Counted from the first letter of the stretch, positions 53,573 to 63,290 are shown. The stretch: 64,000 nt of DNA from Allobaileyella intestinalis (GCF_009695865.1 NZ_VUNB01000004.1:265966-329965), one strand, 5' to 3'. Program-made: numbers and translations. Notes: a model not told the origin generated them from the letters alone.

Positions 53573-54346
53573 CTAAAATTCTCCCTTCAGAATAACCTGG
53601 CGGGCTGCCGCCTGCTGAGCCTCTTTCTTGCTCTTTCCCAGTCCCTGGCCCATGGGTTTTCCGTTAATCCTGATCTGGGCAGTAAAACTCTTATCGTGAT
53701 CCGGCCCCGATTCATCAAGGATTATATATTCAATCTCCGGATTTCTGTATTTATTCTGCAGCTTCTCCTGGAGAGTTGTCTTATAATCCTTGTACAGCTT
53801 CCCCTGCACTGCAAGCCTTATGTGATCTCTGAAAAGCATGAGCACCAGCCTCTGGGCCTTTTCATATCCGCCGTCTTTGAACACCGCACCTATGACAGCT
53901 TCCATGGCATCTGCCAGAATAGAATCTTTTTCTCTTCCTCCGCCTGTTTCTTCCCCGTGTCCCAGCCTTATAAAACTGCCCAGTCCGATTTCCCTGGCAA
54001 CCTCCGCCAGAGACCTTTCACAAACCACAGCAGCCCTGGTCTTGGAAAGAAATCCCTCATGCTGGTCGGGAGCAATATCGTATATTTTGCTTCCCACAAT
54101 GGCGTCCAGAAAAGCATCTCCTATAAACTCCAGCCGTTCATTGTTGAACCTGTAGCTCTTTCCCTTCTCAGAAGCAAATGAGCTGTGGGTCAGAGCGTTC
54201 AGCAGAAGGGCCTTGTTCTGGAAAGTATATTCCAGTTTTTCTTCCAGTTCTGGATAATCATTTGTTTCTGGAAAAAAATCCTTTTCTCTGTCCTCAGTCT
54301 GCGGCCTTCCGTTATTATTCACTGTTTCCATTATGCTACTGCTCAT
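53573..54346 (-). CDS. rnc: Ribonuclease III
   Basis: Double-strand-specific endoribonuclease for rRNA and mRNA processing. The 257 residues comprise a short extra N-terminus (about 30 residues, polar), the RNase III domain with the signature NERLEFIGDAFLDAIVG and second acidic site DAMEAVIGAVF, and a C-terminal dsRNA-binding domain (about 185-257) ending KKEAQQAAARQVILKG. It overlaps the plsX end by 11 bases and abuts smc. Confidence 0.97.
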   Translation of the reverse strand: MSSSIMETVNNNGRPQTEDREKDFFPETNDYPELEEKLEYTFQNKALLLNALTHSSFASEKGKSYRFNNERLEFIGDAFLDAIVGSKIYDIAPDQHEGFLSKTRAAVVCERSLAEVAREIGLGSFIRLGHGEETGGGREKDSILADAMEAVIGAVFKDGGYEKAQRLVLMLFRDHIRLAVQGKLYKDYKTTLQEKLQNKYRNPEIEYIILDESGPDHDKSFTAQIRINGKPMGQGLGKSKKEAQQAAARQVILKGEF

Positions 54347-55355
54347 CCTGCTCCCTTGCCTTAAACTCTGCCACTGCCTTCTCTATTGTGCCCGTTACAT
54401 CGTTTTCAACATAAGGAACTGCCTTGAGTATGGCATTATAAACCGCATCTGCATTGGAGCTTCCGTGCATCTTAAGAACCGGTCCCTTCAGGCCCAGAAT
54501 AGGAGCTCCCCCTTCTTCAGAATAATCGAATTCCTTCTTCAGTTCCTTGAATTTGCTTCCGGCGATGGCAGCACCCAGCATGCTTACAGGACTTTCTTTC
54601 AGCTTGCTCTTTATTCTTCCCATTATGGCCATGGCCACTCCCTCAGAACTTTTCAGAAAGACATTTCCGGAAAAACCGTCTGTAACGCAAACGTCACAGC
54701 ATCCGAAAGGAACATCTCTGCCTTCACAGTTGCCCTGGAAGTTGATGTCTGCCTGGGACAGAAGCTCAAAGGCTTCTTTGTGAAGGGAGTCTCCCTTCTC
54801 CTCCTCAGCTCCCACATTGAGAAGTCTGACTTCCGGATTCTTGATTCCCTTTACCTTTTCAACAAAAATGCTTCCCATTATACCGTTCTGGAGAAGGTAT
54901 TCCGGTTTGGACTCTACATTTGCTCCACAGTCAAGCAGGAGTGTAGTGTCATTCTTTCCAATCTTAGGGAAAAATGCCGCAATTGCCGGTCTCTGAATTC
55001 CCTTGATTCTCCCCAGGTTAAACAGGCCTGCCGAAAGAAGTGCACCTGTGCTTCCTGCTGAAAGGAAGGCATCTGCCTCTCCGCTCTTTACCATCGACAT
55101 CCCCCGGGTAATGCTGGAATCCTTTTTCTTTCTCACAGCCATTGCAGGGGCTTCATTATTTGTTACCACCTCTGTGGCATTTACAATTTCTATTTTTCCT
55201 TTTGTGTATCCAATCTTTTCAAAGGCCTTTATGATCTCTTCTTCTCTTCCGATAATGGTGATCTTGCCATCGATCTTATCCGCAGCCTTTACAGCTCCTT
55301 TTACTATTTCCAGGGGAGCGTTATCTCCACCCATACCATCAATCAATATATTCAT
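54336..55355 (-). CDS. plsX: Phosphate acyltransferase PlsX
   Basis: Makes acyl-phosphate from acyl-ACP for PlsY, the first step of the bacterial PlsX-PlsY phospholipid pathway. The start is MNILIDGMGGDNAP (55355), preceded by GGAGGAAAA; a Met 7 codons upstream is less likely. Other conserved segments are ARKKKDSSI, SAGSTGALLS, CDVCVTDGFSGNVFLK and GVNG-like GAAIAGSKFK. It is the first gene of the plsX-rnc-smc-ftsY-der run. The usual rpmF gene upstream is absent. Confidence 0.96.
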   Translation of the reverse strand: MNILIDGMGGDNAPLEIVKGAVKAADKIDGKITIIGREEEIIKAFEKIGYTKGKIEIVNATEVVTNNEAPAMAVRKKKDSSITRGMSMVKSGEADAFLSAGSTGALLSAGLFNLGRIKGIQRPAIAAFFPKIGKNDTTLLLDCGANVESKPEYLLQNGIMGSIFVEKVKGIKNPEVRLLNVGAEEEKGDSLHKEAFELLSQADINFQGNCEGRDVPFGCCDVCVTDGFSGNVFLKSSEGVAMAIMGRIKSKLKESPVSMLGAAIAGSKFKELKKEFDYSEEGGAPILGLKGPVLKMHGSSNADAVYNAILKAVPYVENDVTGTIEKAVAEFKAREQDEQ

Positions 55356-55535
55356 TTTTCCTCCAATCGCCGCCATTCACCGGTGCTGACCGATTCCTGC
55401 ATTACCGGTAACGACTCGCATAGAAAATCACAATATTGTACCATAGAAAGGCCTACAATAACAGCCAGCAGCGGCTATGTCAAAGCAATAAAAATACATA
55501 CATTTCTGATTGATATTGTTAGATTCGGGCAATAT

Positions 55536-55596
55536 AATATCTGCATAATAAATATTCAAGAAATACAGAAATATTTATTGAAAATGAGCAGATATT
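55536..55596. repeat. Nested inverted repeats upstream of the rubrerythrin gene
   Basis: An outer pair AATATCTGC (55536-55544) and GCAGATATT (55588-55596) encloses an inner pair AATAAATATT (55547-55556) and AATATTTATT (55570-55579). Together they can form a long hairpin or two concentric operators about 50 bases before the rubrerythrin start and on the far side of the plsX promoter region. A binding site for a peroxide or oxygen regulator is possible but no PerR consensus was recognised. Confidence 0.55.
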
Positions 55597-55647
55597 GATG
55601 TAACATTTGCTCAAACAGTATCTTATAAGTATAGAAAGGAGTCTGAT

Positions 55648-56286
55648 ATGAAATTTGTATGTAAAGTATGCGGTTATGTACATGAAGGAGATAAAGCACC
55701 TGAGAAATGCCCTGTATGCGGACAGACTGATGTTTTCACAGAAGTAAAGGATAATCCATATGCCGGAACAAAGACAGAGAAGAACCTTCTCGAGGCATTT
55801 GCAGGCGAGTCTCAGGCAAGAAACAAATATACATATTTTGCTTCTGCAGCTAAGAAGGCTGGTTATGAGCAGATCGCAGCCCTCTTCCTGAAGACAGCTG
55901 ATAACGAGAAGGAACACGCAAAACTGTGGTTCAAGCATCTTGGGCTTCTGGGTGATACATCTGAAAACCTGAAGTCTGCTGCAGAGGGTGAGAACTACGA
56001 GTGGACTGATATGTACGCAAGAATGGCTGACGATGCTGATGAAGAAGGATTCCATGAACTGGCAGAGCAGTTCCGCGGCGTAGCTGCTATTGAGAAGACT
56101 CATGAAGAGAGATACAGAAAACTTCTGGAGAACGTTGACAATATGGAAGTATTCAAGAAGAGCGGCGTTACTATCTGGGAGTGCAGAAACTGCGGCCATA
56201 TCGTAGTAGGCACAGAAGCTCCTGAGGTTTGCCCTGTTTGCAAGCATCCGCAGGCATACTTCGAAGTACGCGCAGAGAATTATTAA
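55648..56286 (+). CDS. Rubrerythrin with rubredoxin-like domains at both ends
   Basis: NADH-linked peroxide reductase of anaerobes, cytoplasmic. The 212-residue protein has an N-terminal rubredoxin knuckle pair ([21 protein letters not shown], residues 5-25). A four-helix di-iron ferritin-like domain follows with ligands in [22 protein letters not shown] and EKTHEERY. A second rubredoxin domain ([20 protein letters not shown]) ends the protein. Classical rubrerythrin has only the C-terminal one and reverse rubrerythrin only the N-terminal one. AAAGGAG precedes the ATG. It is a single-gene transcript with its own terminator. Confidence 0.95.
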   Translation: MKFVCKVCGYVHEGDKAPEKCPVCGQTDVFTEVKDNPYAGTKTEKNLLEAFAGESQARNKYTYFASAAKKAGYEQIAALFLKTADNEKEHAKLWFKHLGLLGDTSENLKSAAEGENYEWTDMYARMADDADEEGFHELAEQFRGVAAIEKTHEERYRKLLENVDNMEVFKKSGVTIWECRNCGHIVVGTEAPEVCPVCKHPQAYFEVRAENY

Positions 56287-56312
56287 TCTGAATTTAAAAT
56301 GCACGTCTATTC

Positions 56313-56346
56313 AAAATGGCCCGGGCAAAAGCCCGGACCATTTTTT
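56313..56346. terminator. Terminator between rubrerythrin and rlmN
   Basis: AAAATGG-C-CCGGGC pairs with GCCCGG-A-CCATTTT around an AAAA loop with one mismatch, then TTTTTT. Flanking A and T runs allow action on both converging genes. Confidence 0.9.
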
Positions 56347-56400
56347 AGTTTCTTATTATTAAATTATTCAAACCCAGCAGCGTTTATTAATAAGGCAAGC

Positions 56401-57420
56401 TTATCTCAGTCTCAGCTGTCCGCAGGCTCCGTCGATGTCAGATCCCAGAGTCCTCCTGATAGTTACGGTAATCCCCTTTTTCTCAAGGATCTCCTTGAAT
56501 CTCAATATGCTATCCCTGTAGGAAGCGTTCATTCCCGTACCTTCCACAGGGTTAAGGGGAATAAGATTCACGTGAGTCAGCCACCCCTCCAGGTGCCCGG
56601 CCAGCTCCAGCCCGTTTTCCATGCTATCATTAACGCCTCTGATCATTGCATACTCGAAAGTGATTCTGCGGCCCGTATCTTCAGTATACCTTCTGCAGGC
56701 ATCCATCAGTTCCTCATATCCATATCTCCTGGCCACCGGCATGGTGCGCTGCCGTATCTCTCCGTTGGGAGCGTGAAGAGACACCGCCAGGTTCACCTGG
56801 GAAAAATCTTTTCCAAAACGAGTTATGTACGGAACCAGTCCACAAGTGGACACAGTGATGTTCCTCATGCCCAGGCCGAATCCTTTCGGATTGTTTATAA
56901 GTCGTATGAAGGCAGAAAGATTTTCATAATTGTCAAATGGTTCCCCTATTCCCATGACCACTACGTGACCTATCTTCTCCCCTGTGAATTTCTCCATGGC
57001 AAGAACCTGGGCCAGCATTTCTCCGCCCGTAAGGCTCCTGTCCAGTCCCTTTTTAGTGGAAGCACAAAATGCGCACCCCATGCGGCACCCAACCTGAGAA
57101 GAAATACAGATAGAATTGCCGTAGTGATACTTCATGAAAACTGATTCCACCCTGGCGCCGTCCCGGAACTGGAAAAGCACCTTCTGTGTTCCGTCTTCAG
57201 CGGACTTCTGTGCAACGACCACCTCCGGAAGGCCTATGTACCAGTTTTCCTCAAGCTTTTCTCTCAGTGCCTTTGGAACGTTTCCCATCTTGTCAAAGGA
57301 CTCTGTTCCTTTGGCCAGCCAGCCGAAGATTTGTCCTGCTCTGAATTTTTTCTCTCCATAAGAACAAACGACCTCGATTAAACTTTCGAGGTCGCAGTCC
57401 AGAATATTTCTTTTATCCAT
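56401..57420 (-). CDS. rlmN: Dual-specificity RNA methyltransferase RlmN
   Basis: Radical-SAM enzyme that methylates C2 of A2503 in 23S rRNA and A37 in some tRNAs. The 339-residue protein has the 4Fe-4S motif CRMGCAFC (about residues 112-119), GIGEPFDNYEN, the HAPNGEIR segment, and the methyl-carrying Cys near the C-terminus (DIDGACGQLR) with its partner Cys in VSTCGLVPYI. It lies 73 bases after ileS on the same strand. Confidence 0.96.
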   Translation of the reverse strand: MDKRNILDCDLESLIEVVCSYGEKKFRAGQIFGWLAKGTESFDKMGNVPKALREKLEENWYIGLPEVVVAQKSAEDGTQKVLFQFRDGARVESVFMKYHYGNSICISSQVGCRMGCAFCASTKKGLDRSLTGGEMLAQVLAMEKFTGEKIGHVVVMGIGEPFDNYENLSAFIRLINNPKGFGLGMRNITVSTCGLVPYITRFGKDFSQVNLAVSLHAPNGEIRQRTMPVARRYGYEELMDACRRYTEDTGRRITFEYAMIRGVNDSMENGLELAGHLEGWLTHVNLIPLNPVEGTGMNASYRDSILRFKEILEKKGITVTIRRTLGSDIDGACGQLRLR

Positions 57421-57493
57421 ATTCTCAGTTCATTTCCTTTTCTGCTGTAAATTACCTCTGTGATAGTCTACCACGGGTAACAGCATTCAGAAA

Positions 57494-60400
57494 CTAGTTT
57501 TTCTCAATAGACATTCCTGTCTTGTGTCCGTTAATATCGAACTCCGGAAGATCCTTCCCTTCCTGGATACTGTCAGCCAGAGTCTCTTCCTTGATGTGCT
57601 CTGCCTCACCTTCAACAGCAGCTTTGATTTCCTCGTCCCAGTCCATATAAACTGTGATTCTGTCCATCATTTCCAGATCTGCCTGTTTTCTAAGCTGCTG
57701 AATCTTGGAAATAACTTCTCTGACATATCCCTCCTGGATGAGCTCAGGTGTAAGAGTTGTTTCAAGAACGGTAAACACATTGTTCTCCATTCCTACAACA
57801 AATCCTTCCTTTGCTGAAATTCTTACGTCCAGAAGCTCTCTTCCGATCTCGTAAGTCTCACCGTTCAGCTCCATCTGAACAGTCTTTCCGTCAGACACCT
57901 GAGACAGCAGTTCCTTGGCATCAGTTTCTGCCAGCTTCTTTCCGAAGGCCTTCACGTTCTTTCCAAGAACTGGACCTGCAGCTCTGAAATCAGGTTTTAC
58001 TGCGAAGTTCATGTACTTATCCAAGTCATTCTCGAAAACAACCTTCTTAACATTCAGCTCCTCAGTAATCAGTGGAACAAGATCTCCGATTATCTCTTCA
58101 TATTTTCCGTCTACAACTACTTCTGCCAGAGGCTGACGAACCTTCAGCTTCTCCTGCTCTCTCGTACCTCTTCCCAGGTTTACAAGCGTCTTTACAAGAT
58201 CCATTCTCTTCTCTACGTTTTCGTCGATGAGGCTCATATCAGCTACAGGGAAACGGGCAATATGAACAGTTACCTCTCCTGTGAGCTTTGTATACATCTC
58301 ATCTGAGATAAATGGAGCGATTGGAGCAATCAGCTTTGTTACGCCAAGAAGAACCTCATATGTAGTGGCGAAAACAGCCTTCTTGTCATCACTCATACCC
58401 TCGGCATAGAAACGGCGTCTAGCCCTGCGAATATACCAGTTTGACAAATCCTCTACCACAAAGTTTGTAATAGCTCTTACGGTCCTCATGTGGTCGTAAG
58501 AATCCATGCTCTCAGTAACTTCCTTGACCAGCTTGTTGTATTTGGAAATAATCCATCTGTCAAGCTCCGGTCTGTCTGCATACGGAACATCAAGAGATGC
58601 CACATCAATATCATCCAGATTGCTGTACAGTACGAAGAAATTATAGGTATTCTTCAATGTGCCGAAGAACTTGCTTACTACGTCCTTAACACCTTCTTCG
58701 TCGAATTTTGTCGGTGTCCATGCAGGTGAAACAGAAACCAGGTACCATCTCAGAGCATCTGCACCATACTTCTCCATCATCTTGAAAGGATCAACAGTAT
58801 TGCCCTTTGACTTGGACATTTTCTTGCCGTTCTTATCAAGAATCAGGTCGTTTACAAGAACATTCTTATATGGAGCCTTTCCAGTAATGAATGTGGAAAT
58901 GGCCATCAGAGAATAGAACCATCCTCTTGTCTGGTCAACGCCCTCACAGATGAAGTCTGCAGGGAACAGCTCATCGAAATGATCTTTATTTTCAAATGGA
59001 TAGTGCCACTGAGCAAAAGGCATTGCACCTGAGTCGAACCAGCAGTCCATAACCTCAAGGATCCTTGTCATAGGCTTTCCGCACTCCGGACAAGTGAGGT
59101 GAATATCATCCACATATGGCCTGTGAAGCTCAATGGTCTCAGGATCTACTTTTTCAACAGCCTTTTCAGCCAGCTCTGCTCTGCTTCCTACGCACTCAAG
59201 ATGACCGCACTCGCACTTCCAGATTGGAATAGGTGTACCCCAGTATCTGTTTCTTGAAATATTCCAGTCTTTTACATCGGCTAACCAGTTTCCGAAACGG
59301 CCCTCTCCAATATAAGGAGGATACCAGTTTACAGTCTTGTTATTGGCAACCAGCTGATCTCTCAGCTTGCTCATCTCGATGTACCAGCCGGGCTTAGCAT
59401 AGTAAACCAGAGGAGTTCCGCATCTCCAGCAGTGAGGATAGTCGTGTACCATCTTCTGTTTTGCAAAAAGTTTATTTTCCTTTGCAAGGTACTTGATGAT
59501 ATCCACAGCCAGCTCGTCTTCCATTACGAAGCGGCCCTTCCACGGAGTCTCTGTGAATCTGCCCTTTTCATCAACAGGTTCTACCAGCGGAACGTTATAC
59601 CTGCGGCAGGTATTATAGTCGTCTTCACCAAAGGCAGGTGCAGTGTGTACAATTCCGGTACCATCTTCTACAGTAACGTAATCTGCACATGTTACGAAAA
59701 ATAATTTTGCATTTTCCGGAACTTCCACGAATGGCAGGAACCTTTCGTATTCCTCGTACTCCAGCTCCTTGCCCTTCTTTTCCTCTATAACCTCGTACTT
59801 GCCTTCTCCCAGAACCTTGTCTGCAAGAACCTTTGCCACCCAGAAAATATTGCCTTTCTCGTCGCCCTCAAGCATTCTAGCTCTTACATAGTCAATGTCA
59901 GGACCAACTGTGAGAACCAGGTTTGATGGAAGTGTCCAAGCAGTGGTTGTCCATGCCAGGAAATACTCGTTATCGTATCCCTTTCTCTTAAACTTGCATG
60001 TAAGGGTCTGAACGGAGATCTCTTTATATCCCTGTGCAACCTCGTGAGATGCCAGACCTGTTCCACATCTCGGGCAGTAAGGCTGAACCTTATGTCCTTC
60101 ATAGATCAGACCAGCATCGAAGAATTTTTTCAGAACCCACCAGCCTGACTCGATGTAATCATTCTTAAATGTTACATATGGATCTTCCATATCAGCCAGG
60201 TAAGCCATCTTCTCAGACATTTCAGTCCAGAGACTTGTGTATTTGAATACCGATTCACGGCACTTTTCGTTAAACTCTTTGATGCCGTATTTCTCGATAT
60301 CCTGCTTACCATTCATTCCAAGCTGTTTCTCTACCTCGATTTCAACAGGAAGTCCGTGAGTGTCCCATCCTGCTTTACGCTTTACCTGGTAGCCTTGCAT

Positions 60401-60616
60401 TGTTTTATATCTGTTAATAGAGTCCTTCAGTGTTCTGGCCATAACATGGTGGATACCAGGCTTGCCGTTAGCCGTTGGAGGTCCTTCAAAGAATACAAAG
60501 CTCGGGCTTCCTTCTCTTGCCTTTACACAGAGATTCAGCAGGTCCATCTGATTCCATTTCTGAACCTGTTCATTCTGTGTTTCAGCTACTGATTTTTCTG
60601 ATAGATTCTGAAACAT
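57494..60616 (-). CDS. ileS: Isoleucyl-tRNA synthetase, long (type 2) form
   Basis: Charges tRNA-Ile. The 1040-residue enzyme has the class I motif region PPTANGKPGIHHV (residues about 46-58), an editing insertion with HGLPVE and TGIVHTAPAFG, KMSKSKGN (about 600) and a C-terminal anticodon-binding region. Length and sequence style match the archaeal/eukaryotic-like type 2 IleS, which is typically less sensitive to mupirocin than the type 1 form; that property is inferred. Zinc-type Cys pairs (CPRCG, CECG, CPECG) are in the insertions. Expression is controlled by the T-box leader just upstream. Confidence 0.97.
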   Translation of the reverse strand: MFQNLSEKSVAETQNEQVQKWNQMDLLNLCVKAREGSPSFVFFEGPPTANGKPGIHHVMARTLKDSINRYKTMQGYQVKRKAGWDTHGLPVEIEVEKQLGMNGKQDIEKYGIKEFNEKCRESVFKYTSLWTEMSEKMAYLADMEDPYVTFKNDYIESGWWVLKKFFDAGLIYEGHKVQPYCPRCGTGLASHEVAQGYKEISVQTLTCKFKRKGYDNEYFLAWTTTAWTLPSNLVLTVGPDIDYVRARMLEGDEKGNIFWVAKVLADKVLGEGKYEVIEEKKGKELEYEEYERFLPFVEVPENAKLFFVTCADYVTVEDGTGIVHTAPAFGEDDYNTCRRYNVPLVEPVDEKGRFTETPWKGRFVMEDELAVDIIKYLAKENKLFAKQKMVHDYPHCWRCGTPLVYYAKPGWYIEMSKLRDQLVANNKTVNWYPPYIGEGRFGNWLADVKDWNISRNRYWGTPIPIWKCECGHLECVGSRAELAEKAVEKVDPETIELHRPYVDDIHLTCPECGKPMTRILEVMDCWFDSGAMPFAQWHYPFENKDHFDELFPADFICEGVDQTRGWFYSLMAISTFITGKAPYKNVLVNDLILDKNGKKMSKSKGNTVDPFKMMEKYGADALRWYLVSVSPAWTPTKFDEEGVKDVVSKFFGTLKNTYNFFVLYSNLDDIDVASLDVPYADRPELDRWIISKYNKLVKEVTESMDSYDHMRTVRAITNFVVEDLSNWYIRRARRRFYAEGMSDDKKAVFATTYEVLLGVTKLIAPIAPFISDEMYTKLTGEVTVHIARFPVADMSLIDENVEKRMDLVKTLVNLGRGTREQEKLKVRQPLAEVVVDGKYEEIIGDLVPLITEELNVKKVVFENDLDKYMNFAVKPDFRAAGPVLGKNVKAFGKKLAETDAKELLSQVSDGKTVQMELNGETYEIGRELLDVRISAKEGFVVGMENNVFTVLETTLTPELIQEGYVREVISKIQQLRKQADLEMMDRITVYMDWDEEIKAAVEGEAEHIKEETLADSIQEGKDLPEFDINGHKTGMSIEKN

Positions 60617-60639
60617 ACTACCTTCCTCTTTCTGATATA

Positions 60640-60865
60640 AGAATAATAAAAAATCCCTGCCTATATAAAGCAGGGACGATCATTAACATAACCGCGGTAC
60701 CACCCCGATTGCAACCTCCAGCAAGGCGCCTCTCTTAAGTGTCAGGCTCAGGAGTGATCTTCACTTGGGATCTCACCATTCTGCTCTCAGCAAATGCAGA
60801 ACTCTCTGTAAGGGTATTACTTCCGGCTACTGTCTCCGTCACAGCCTTCTTATATTCAAAATTTT
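60640..60865 (-). ncRNA. T-box riboswitch leader of ileS
   Basis: On the minus strand the T-box core GGGGTGGTACCGCGG is at 60693-60707. It is preceded by a Stem I region (about 60860-60740) with the probable specifier ATC (60756-60758, isoleucine) in AAGATCACTCCTGAG. It is followed by the terminator TCCCTGC/GCAGGGA (60655-60677) with a run of six T. Uncharged tRNA-Ile pairing with the ATC codon and the T-box bulge would favour the antiterminator and raise ileS expression. Confidence 0.93.
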
Positions 60866-60974
60866 GTGAACGTCAAAATAATACTATATTTATATTTTGA
60901 TGTCAATAACAAAATATTATGTTAAAATCTATACATAAATGATGAATCACATATTACTGATCTGGAGGCATTCA

Positions 60975-61571
60975 ATGAACAGAATCATGCGAAACAGCTC
61001 GATTTTAACAACAATAATACTCCTGACCCTGGGTCTGGTATTTGTTATTGAACCGAAGCTGTCTTTAAACATAATCAGCACACTTATCGCAGCAGGCTTC
61101 ATGGTTTTTGCTTTTACACGGCTTGTAACATTTATAGCTCTGAAAAAATCCGATGAAGGAAAATTTTCATCTGCTGCAAATCTTCTCGGTGCCATAGCAA
61201 CAGCTGCCATTTCCGTATACCTGTTTATGAAGCCGGGAACGATTTCTGCAATTATCCCTTTAATCATTGGAATAACAGTAATAGCAGAGGGAGTTATTCT
61301 CATTGTCTGCGGTGTATTCTGGAACGCCTTTCTTCCCCGCAGAGGACTGATTTCCATAGCAATAGGAATTCTTAACATCGTGCTGGGACTGATAATTCTA
61401 AAATACAATTTTGCAACCCAGGTAGTGCTTATGCGCTTTATTGGAATCGCCCTTCTGGTAGCCGCAATTACAAGTGTTTCCAATGGATTTATGGTAACAG
61501 ACGCAAATAAGCGCAAAAACGAAGCCCAGTCTGTAGATTTTACAACTGAGCCGTATAAAGACGATAAATAA
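60975..61571 (+). CDS. DUF308/HdeD-like membrane protein
   Basis: A 198-residue protein with six hydrophobic helices in three hairpins, typical of the HdeD/DUF308 family. It has repeated G-x-x-x-I-x-x-G motifs (LLTLGLVFVIEP, LIIGITVIAEG, AIGILNIVLGLIIL). I chose the ATG at 60975, which has GGAGG 6 bases upstream; an earlier Met at 60939 has no such site. The function is not known in general; HdeD is linked to acid resistance in E. coli. It is divergent from ileS and alone. Confidence 0.8.
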   Translation: MNRIMRNSSILTTIILLTLGLVFVIEPKLSLNIISTLIAAGFMVFAFTRLVTFIALKKSDEGKFSSAANLLGAIATAAISVYLFMKPGTISAIIPLIIGITVIAEGVILIVCGVFWNAFLPRRGLISIAIGILNIVLGLIILKYNFATQVVLMRFIGIALLVAAITSVSNGFMVTDANKRKNEAQSVDFTTEPYKDDK

Positions 61572-61623
61572 AACTATTTTTTTCAAAATGTATTTGCGCC
61601 ATATTGAAATATGTCCTTAAATT

Positions 61624-61668
61624 AACAGTAGCCCTTCGGAAAAAATCCGACGGACTGCTGTTTTAAAG
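61624..61668. terminator. Terminator between the DUF308 and hemerythrin genes
   Basis: AACAGTAGCCCTTCGG pairs imperfectly with CCGACGGACTGCTGTT (about 14 of 16, with one G-U) around an A-rich loop, then TTTT. It lies between convergent genes. Confidence 0.7.
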
Positions 61669-61703
61669 TGACTATCAAATTGTTTCATACGGGAGATGTG
61701 AAA

Positions 61704-63290
61704 CTACTCCTCTTCAAAATGCTCTTTGGCAAATCCCATTTTCTGTACGCACTCAAGAGTGCCCACGTAATTGCCTTTTTTATCTCTGACTGCAATGTAG
61801 CGCACGAGAACCGGCTCGCCCTTCATATTATGCCAAACCTCTACAGAGTCTCGGAGGCCATTTCTGAAATCATCAAGGATCTGTCTAACAATAGCTTCAA
61901 CCTTAGGCGGATGGCAGCTGAACACTTCTCTTCCGATGGCAGCCTTAGGTCTCTTGAAAAGCTTTTCTCCATCATTGAAGAATCTGTTGATGTTGTTTTC
62001 ATCCACAAAAGTAAGCTCCATTGGAATAGTATCCAGAACAGCCTCCAGCTGAGCAAGAGTCATGCTTCCCCCTGGAAGAACCACTTCGTCGTGAGATACC
62101 TGAGCTCTCTCAGCCTCTTCAGTTGCTTCAAGGGCCTTATCCCCATCTTCCCATTTGTCATATTCTGAAATAAAGCAAGGATCGTAGTTCGGTATTTCCC
62201 TGTAAACATTGAGCCAGTCTTCATGGCTGAAGAACTGAACGCAGATTGGGAAAAGAATATTATTCTCCTTGTAAATCATCTCTTCCGCTCTTGTAATTAC
62301 ATCGCTGATTCTTCCGATAAGCTCATCGTTAAGACTGCCCATTCCTGCCACAGTCCTGATTTCATCTCGTATTTCATCATCGACGCCCCACATTACATCA
62401 GAAGGACCAGTTACGTCATACTTGGTCTTCAAAATAGGATAAATCAGATCGCCCTTTTTGCTGTAGTGAGCTGATATGCCTCTCATCTTTCTGAACTCTT
62501 CAGAAATCTTGTCATTATCTCCAGAGCCAACTGCTTCTCTAATGAGCTGAATGTGTTTTTCAATAGCCTCATTCTCCAGGAAAAAAGTTCTTATAGGATT
62601 TCCCGTTACCTTTGCCATATCAGCCATCTTGGACTTAGCAGCATTTCTGTCAGCAACGCCGCCATTCTTCTTCATGTTCTTATGTCTCTCAAGCATAGCA
62701 GCAGCTTCCTTGTTTACCTGTCTTTCAGCAGCTGCAATTCTCTCTTCTTTTGTAGCCCCGTGGAAGAGAGCTGAATGGACATCGCAGAGTTTCTGAACTT
62801 CGGCTACAGGAACTCCACCCTTGATCAGTGCCTGCTCTGCATTGGCGATTTCAAGTGCATCAACGTCCTTGAAATTTGCAACGAAGTCTTTTCTGACAGA
62901 TTCAAGATCTTCTCCGTCGCTTAATCTTCTTACGTAAGACTGGAGAAGCTCTGCTCTTCCCTCTTTTGACTTATTATCAGCTGTGCTGGAAGCCCCCTGA
63001 TTGTCAGAAGGAGTTTCTACAGAATCATGTGCTGCCACAGGTGCAGCCTTGCTCTGGGAGCCGCCCTTCACAACTTCAAATCCCTCTGCTTCAAAACGCT
63101 CTATTACTTTAGACAGCTCTATATCCTTTATTGATGCTCCCTTAGGAATTGTCATTATTTTTCCAACAGTAACCAGTGCAGCTGGCTTGGTAATATCCTT
63201 GAAACCAAGATCAGCCATTATATCCTTTACTTCAGGATAATCCTTTACCAACTCAGCAACAGTTTTATTTAAATCAAGTACCTTGCTCAT
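61704..63290 (-). CDS. DUF1858-DUF438-hemerythrin-PAS protein
   Basis: A 528-residue cytoplasmic sensor-like protein with four modules. Residues 1-65 are a DUF1858-type N-domain. Residues 112-185 are DUF438. Residues about 230-365 are a hemerythrin HHE domain with iron-ligand candidates in EKHIQLIRE, SAHYSKKGDL, EEMIYKENNILFPI and FFSHEDW. Residues about 405-520 are a PAS domain (DTIPMELTFVDENNINRFF to LECVQKM). Iron and PAS suggest a response to oxygen, nitric oxide or redox state. No output domain is seen, so it may bind a partner or act as an oxygen-scavenging protein. GTGAGG is upstream of the ATG. Confidence 0.9.
   Translation of the reverse strand: MSKVLDLNKTVAELVKDYPEVKDIMADLGFKDITKPAALVTVGKIMTIPKGASIKDIELSKVIERFEAEGFEVVKGGSQSKAAPVAAHDSVETPSDNQGASSTADNKSKEGRAELLQSYVRRLSDGEDLESVRKDFVANFKDVDALEIANAEQALIKGGVPVAEVQKLCDVHSALFHGATKEERIAAAERQVNKEAAAMLERHKNMKKNGGVADRNAAKSKMADMAKVTGNPIRTFFLENEAIEKHIQLIREAVGSGDNDKISEEFRKMRGISAHYSKKGDLIYPILKTKYDVTGPSDVMWGVDDEIRDEIRTVAGMGSLNDELIGRISDVITRAEEMIYKENNILFPICVQFFSHEDWLNVYREIPNYDPCFISEYDKWEDGDKALEATEEAERAQVSHDEVVLPGGSMTLAQLEAVLDTIPMELTFVDENNINRFFNDGEKLFKRPKAAIGREVFSCHPPKVEAIVRQILDDFRNGLRDSVEVWHNMKGEPVLVRYIAVRDKKGNYVGTLECVQKMGFAKEHFEEE

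Noticed and set aside
55519..56304. 261-residue Cys- and Leu-rich frame on the minus strand
   Set aside because: It is antisense to rubrerythrin, has no RBS and the composition is that of an antisense shadow.
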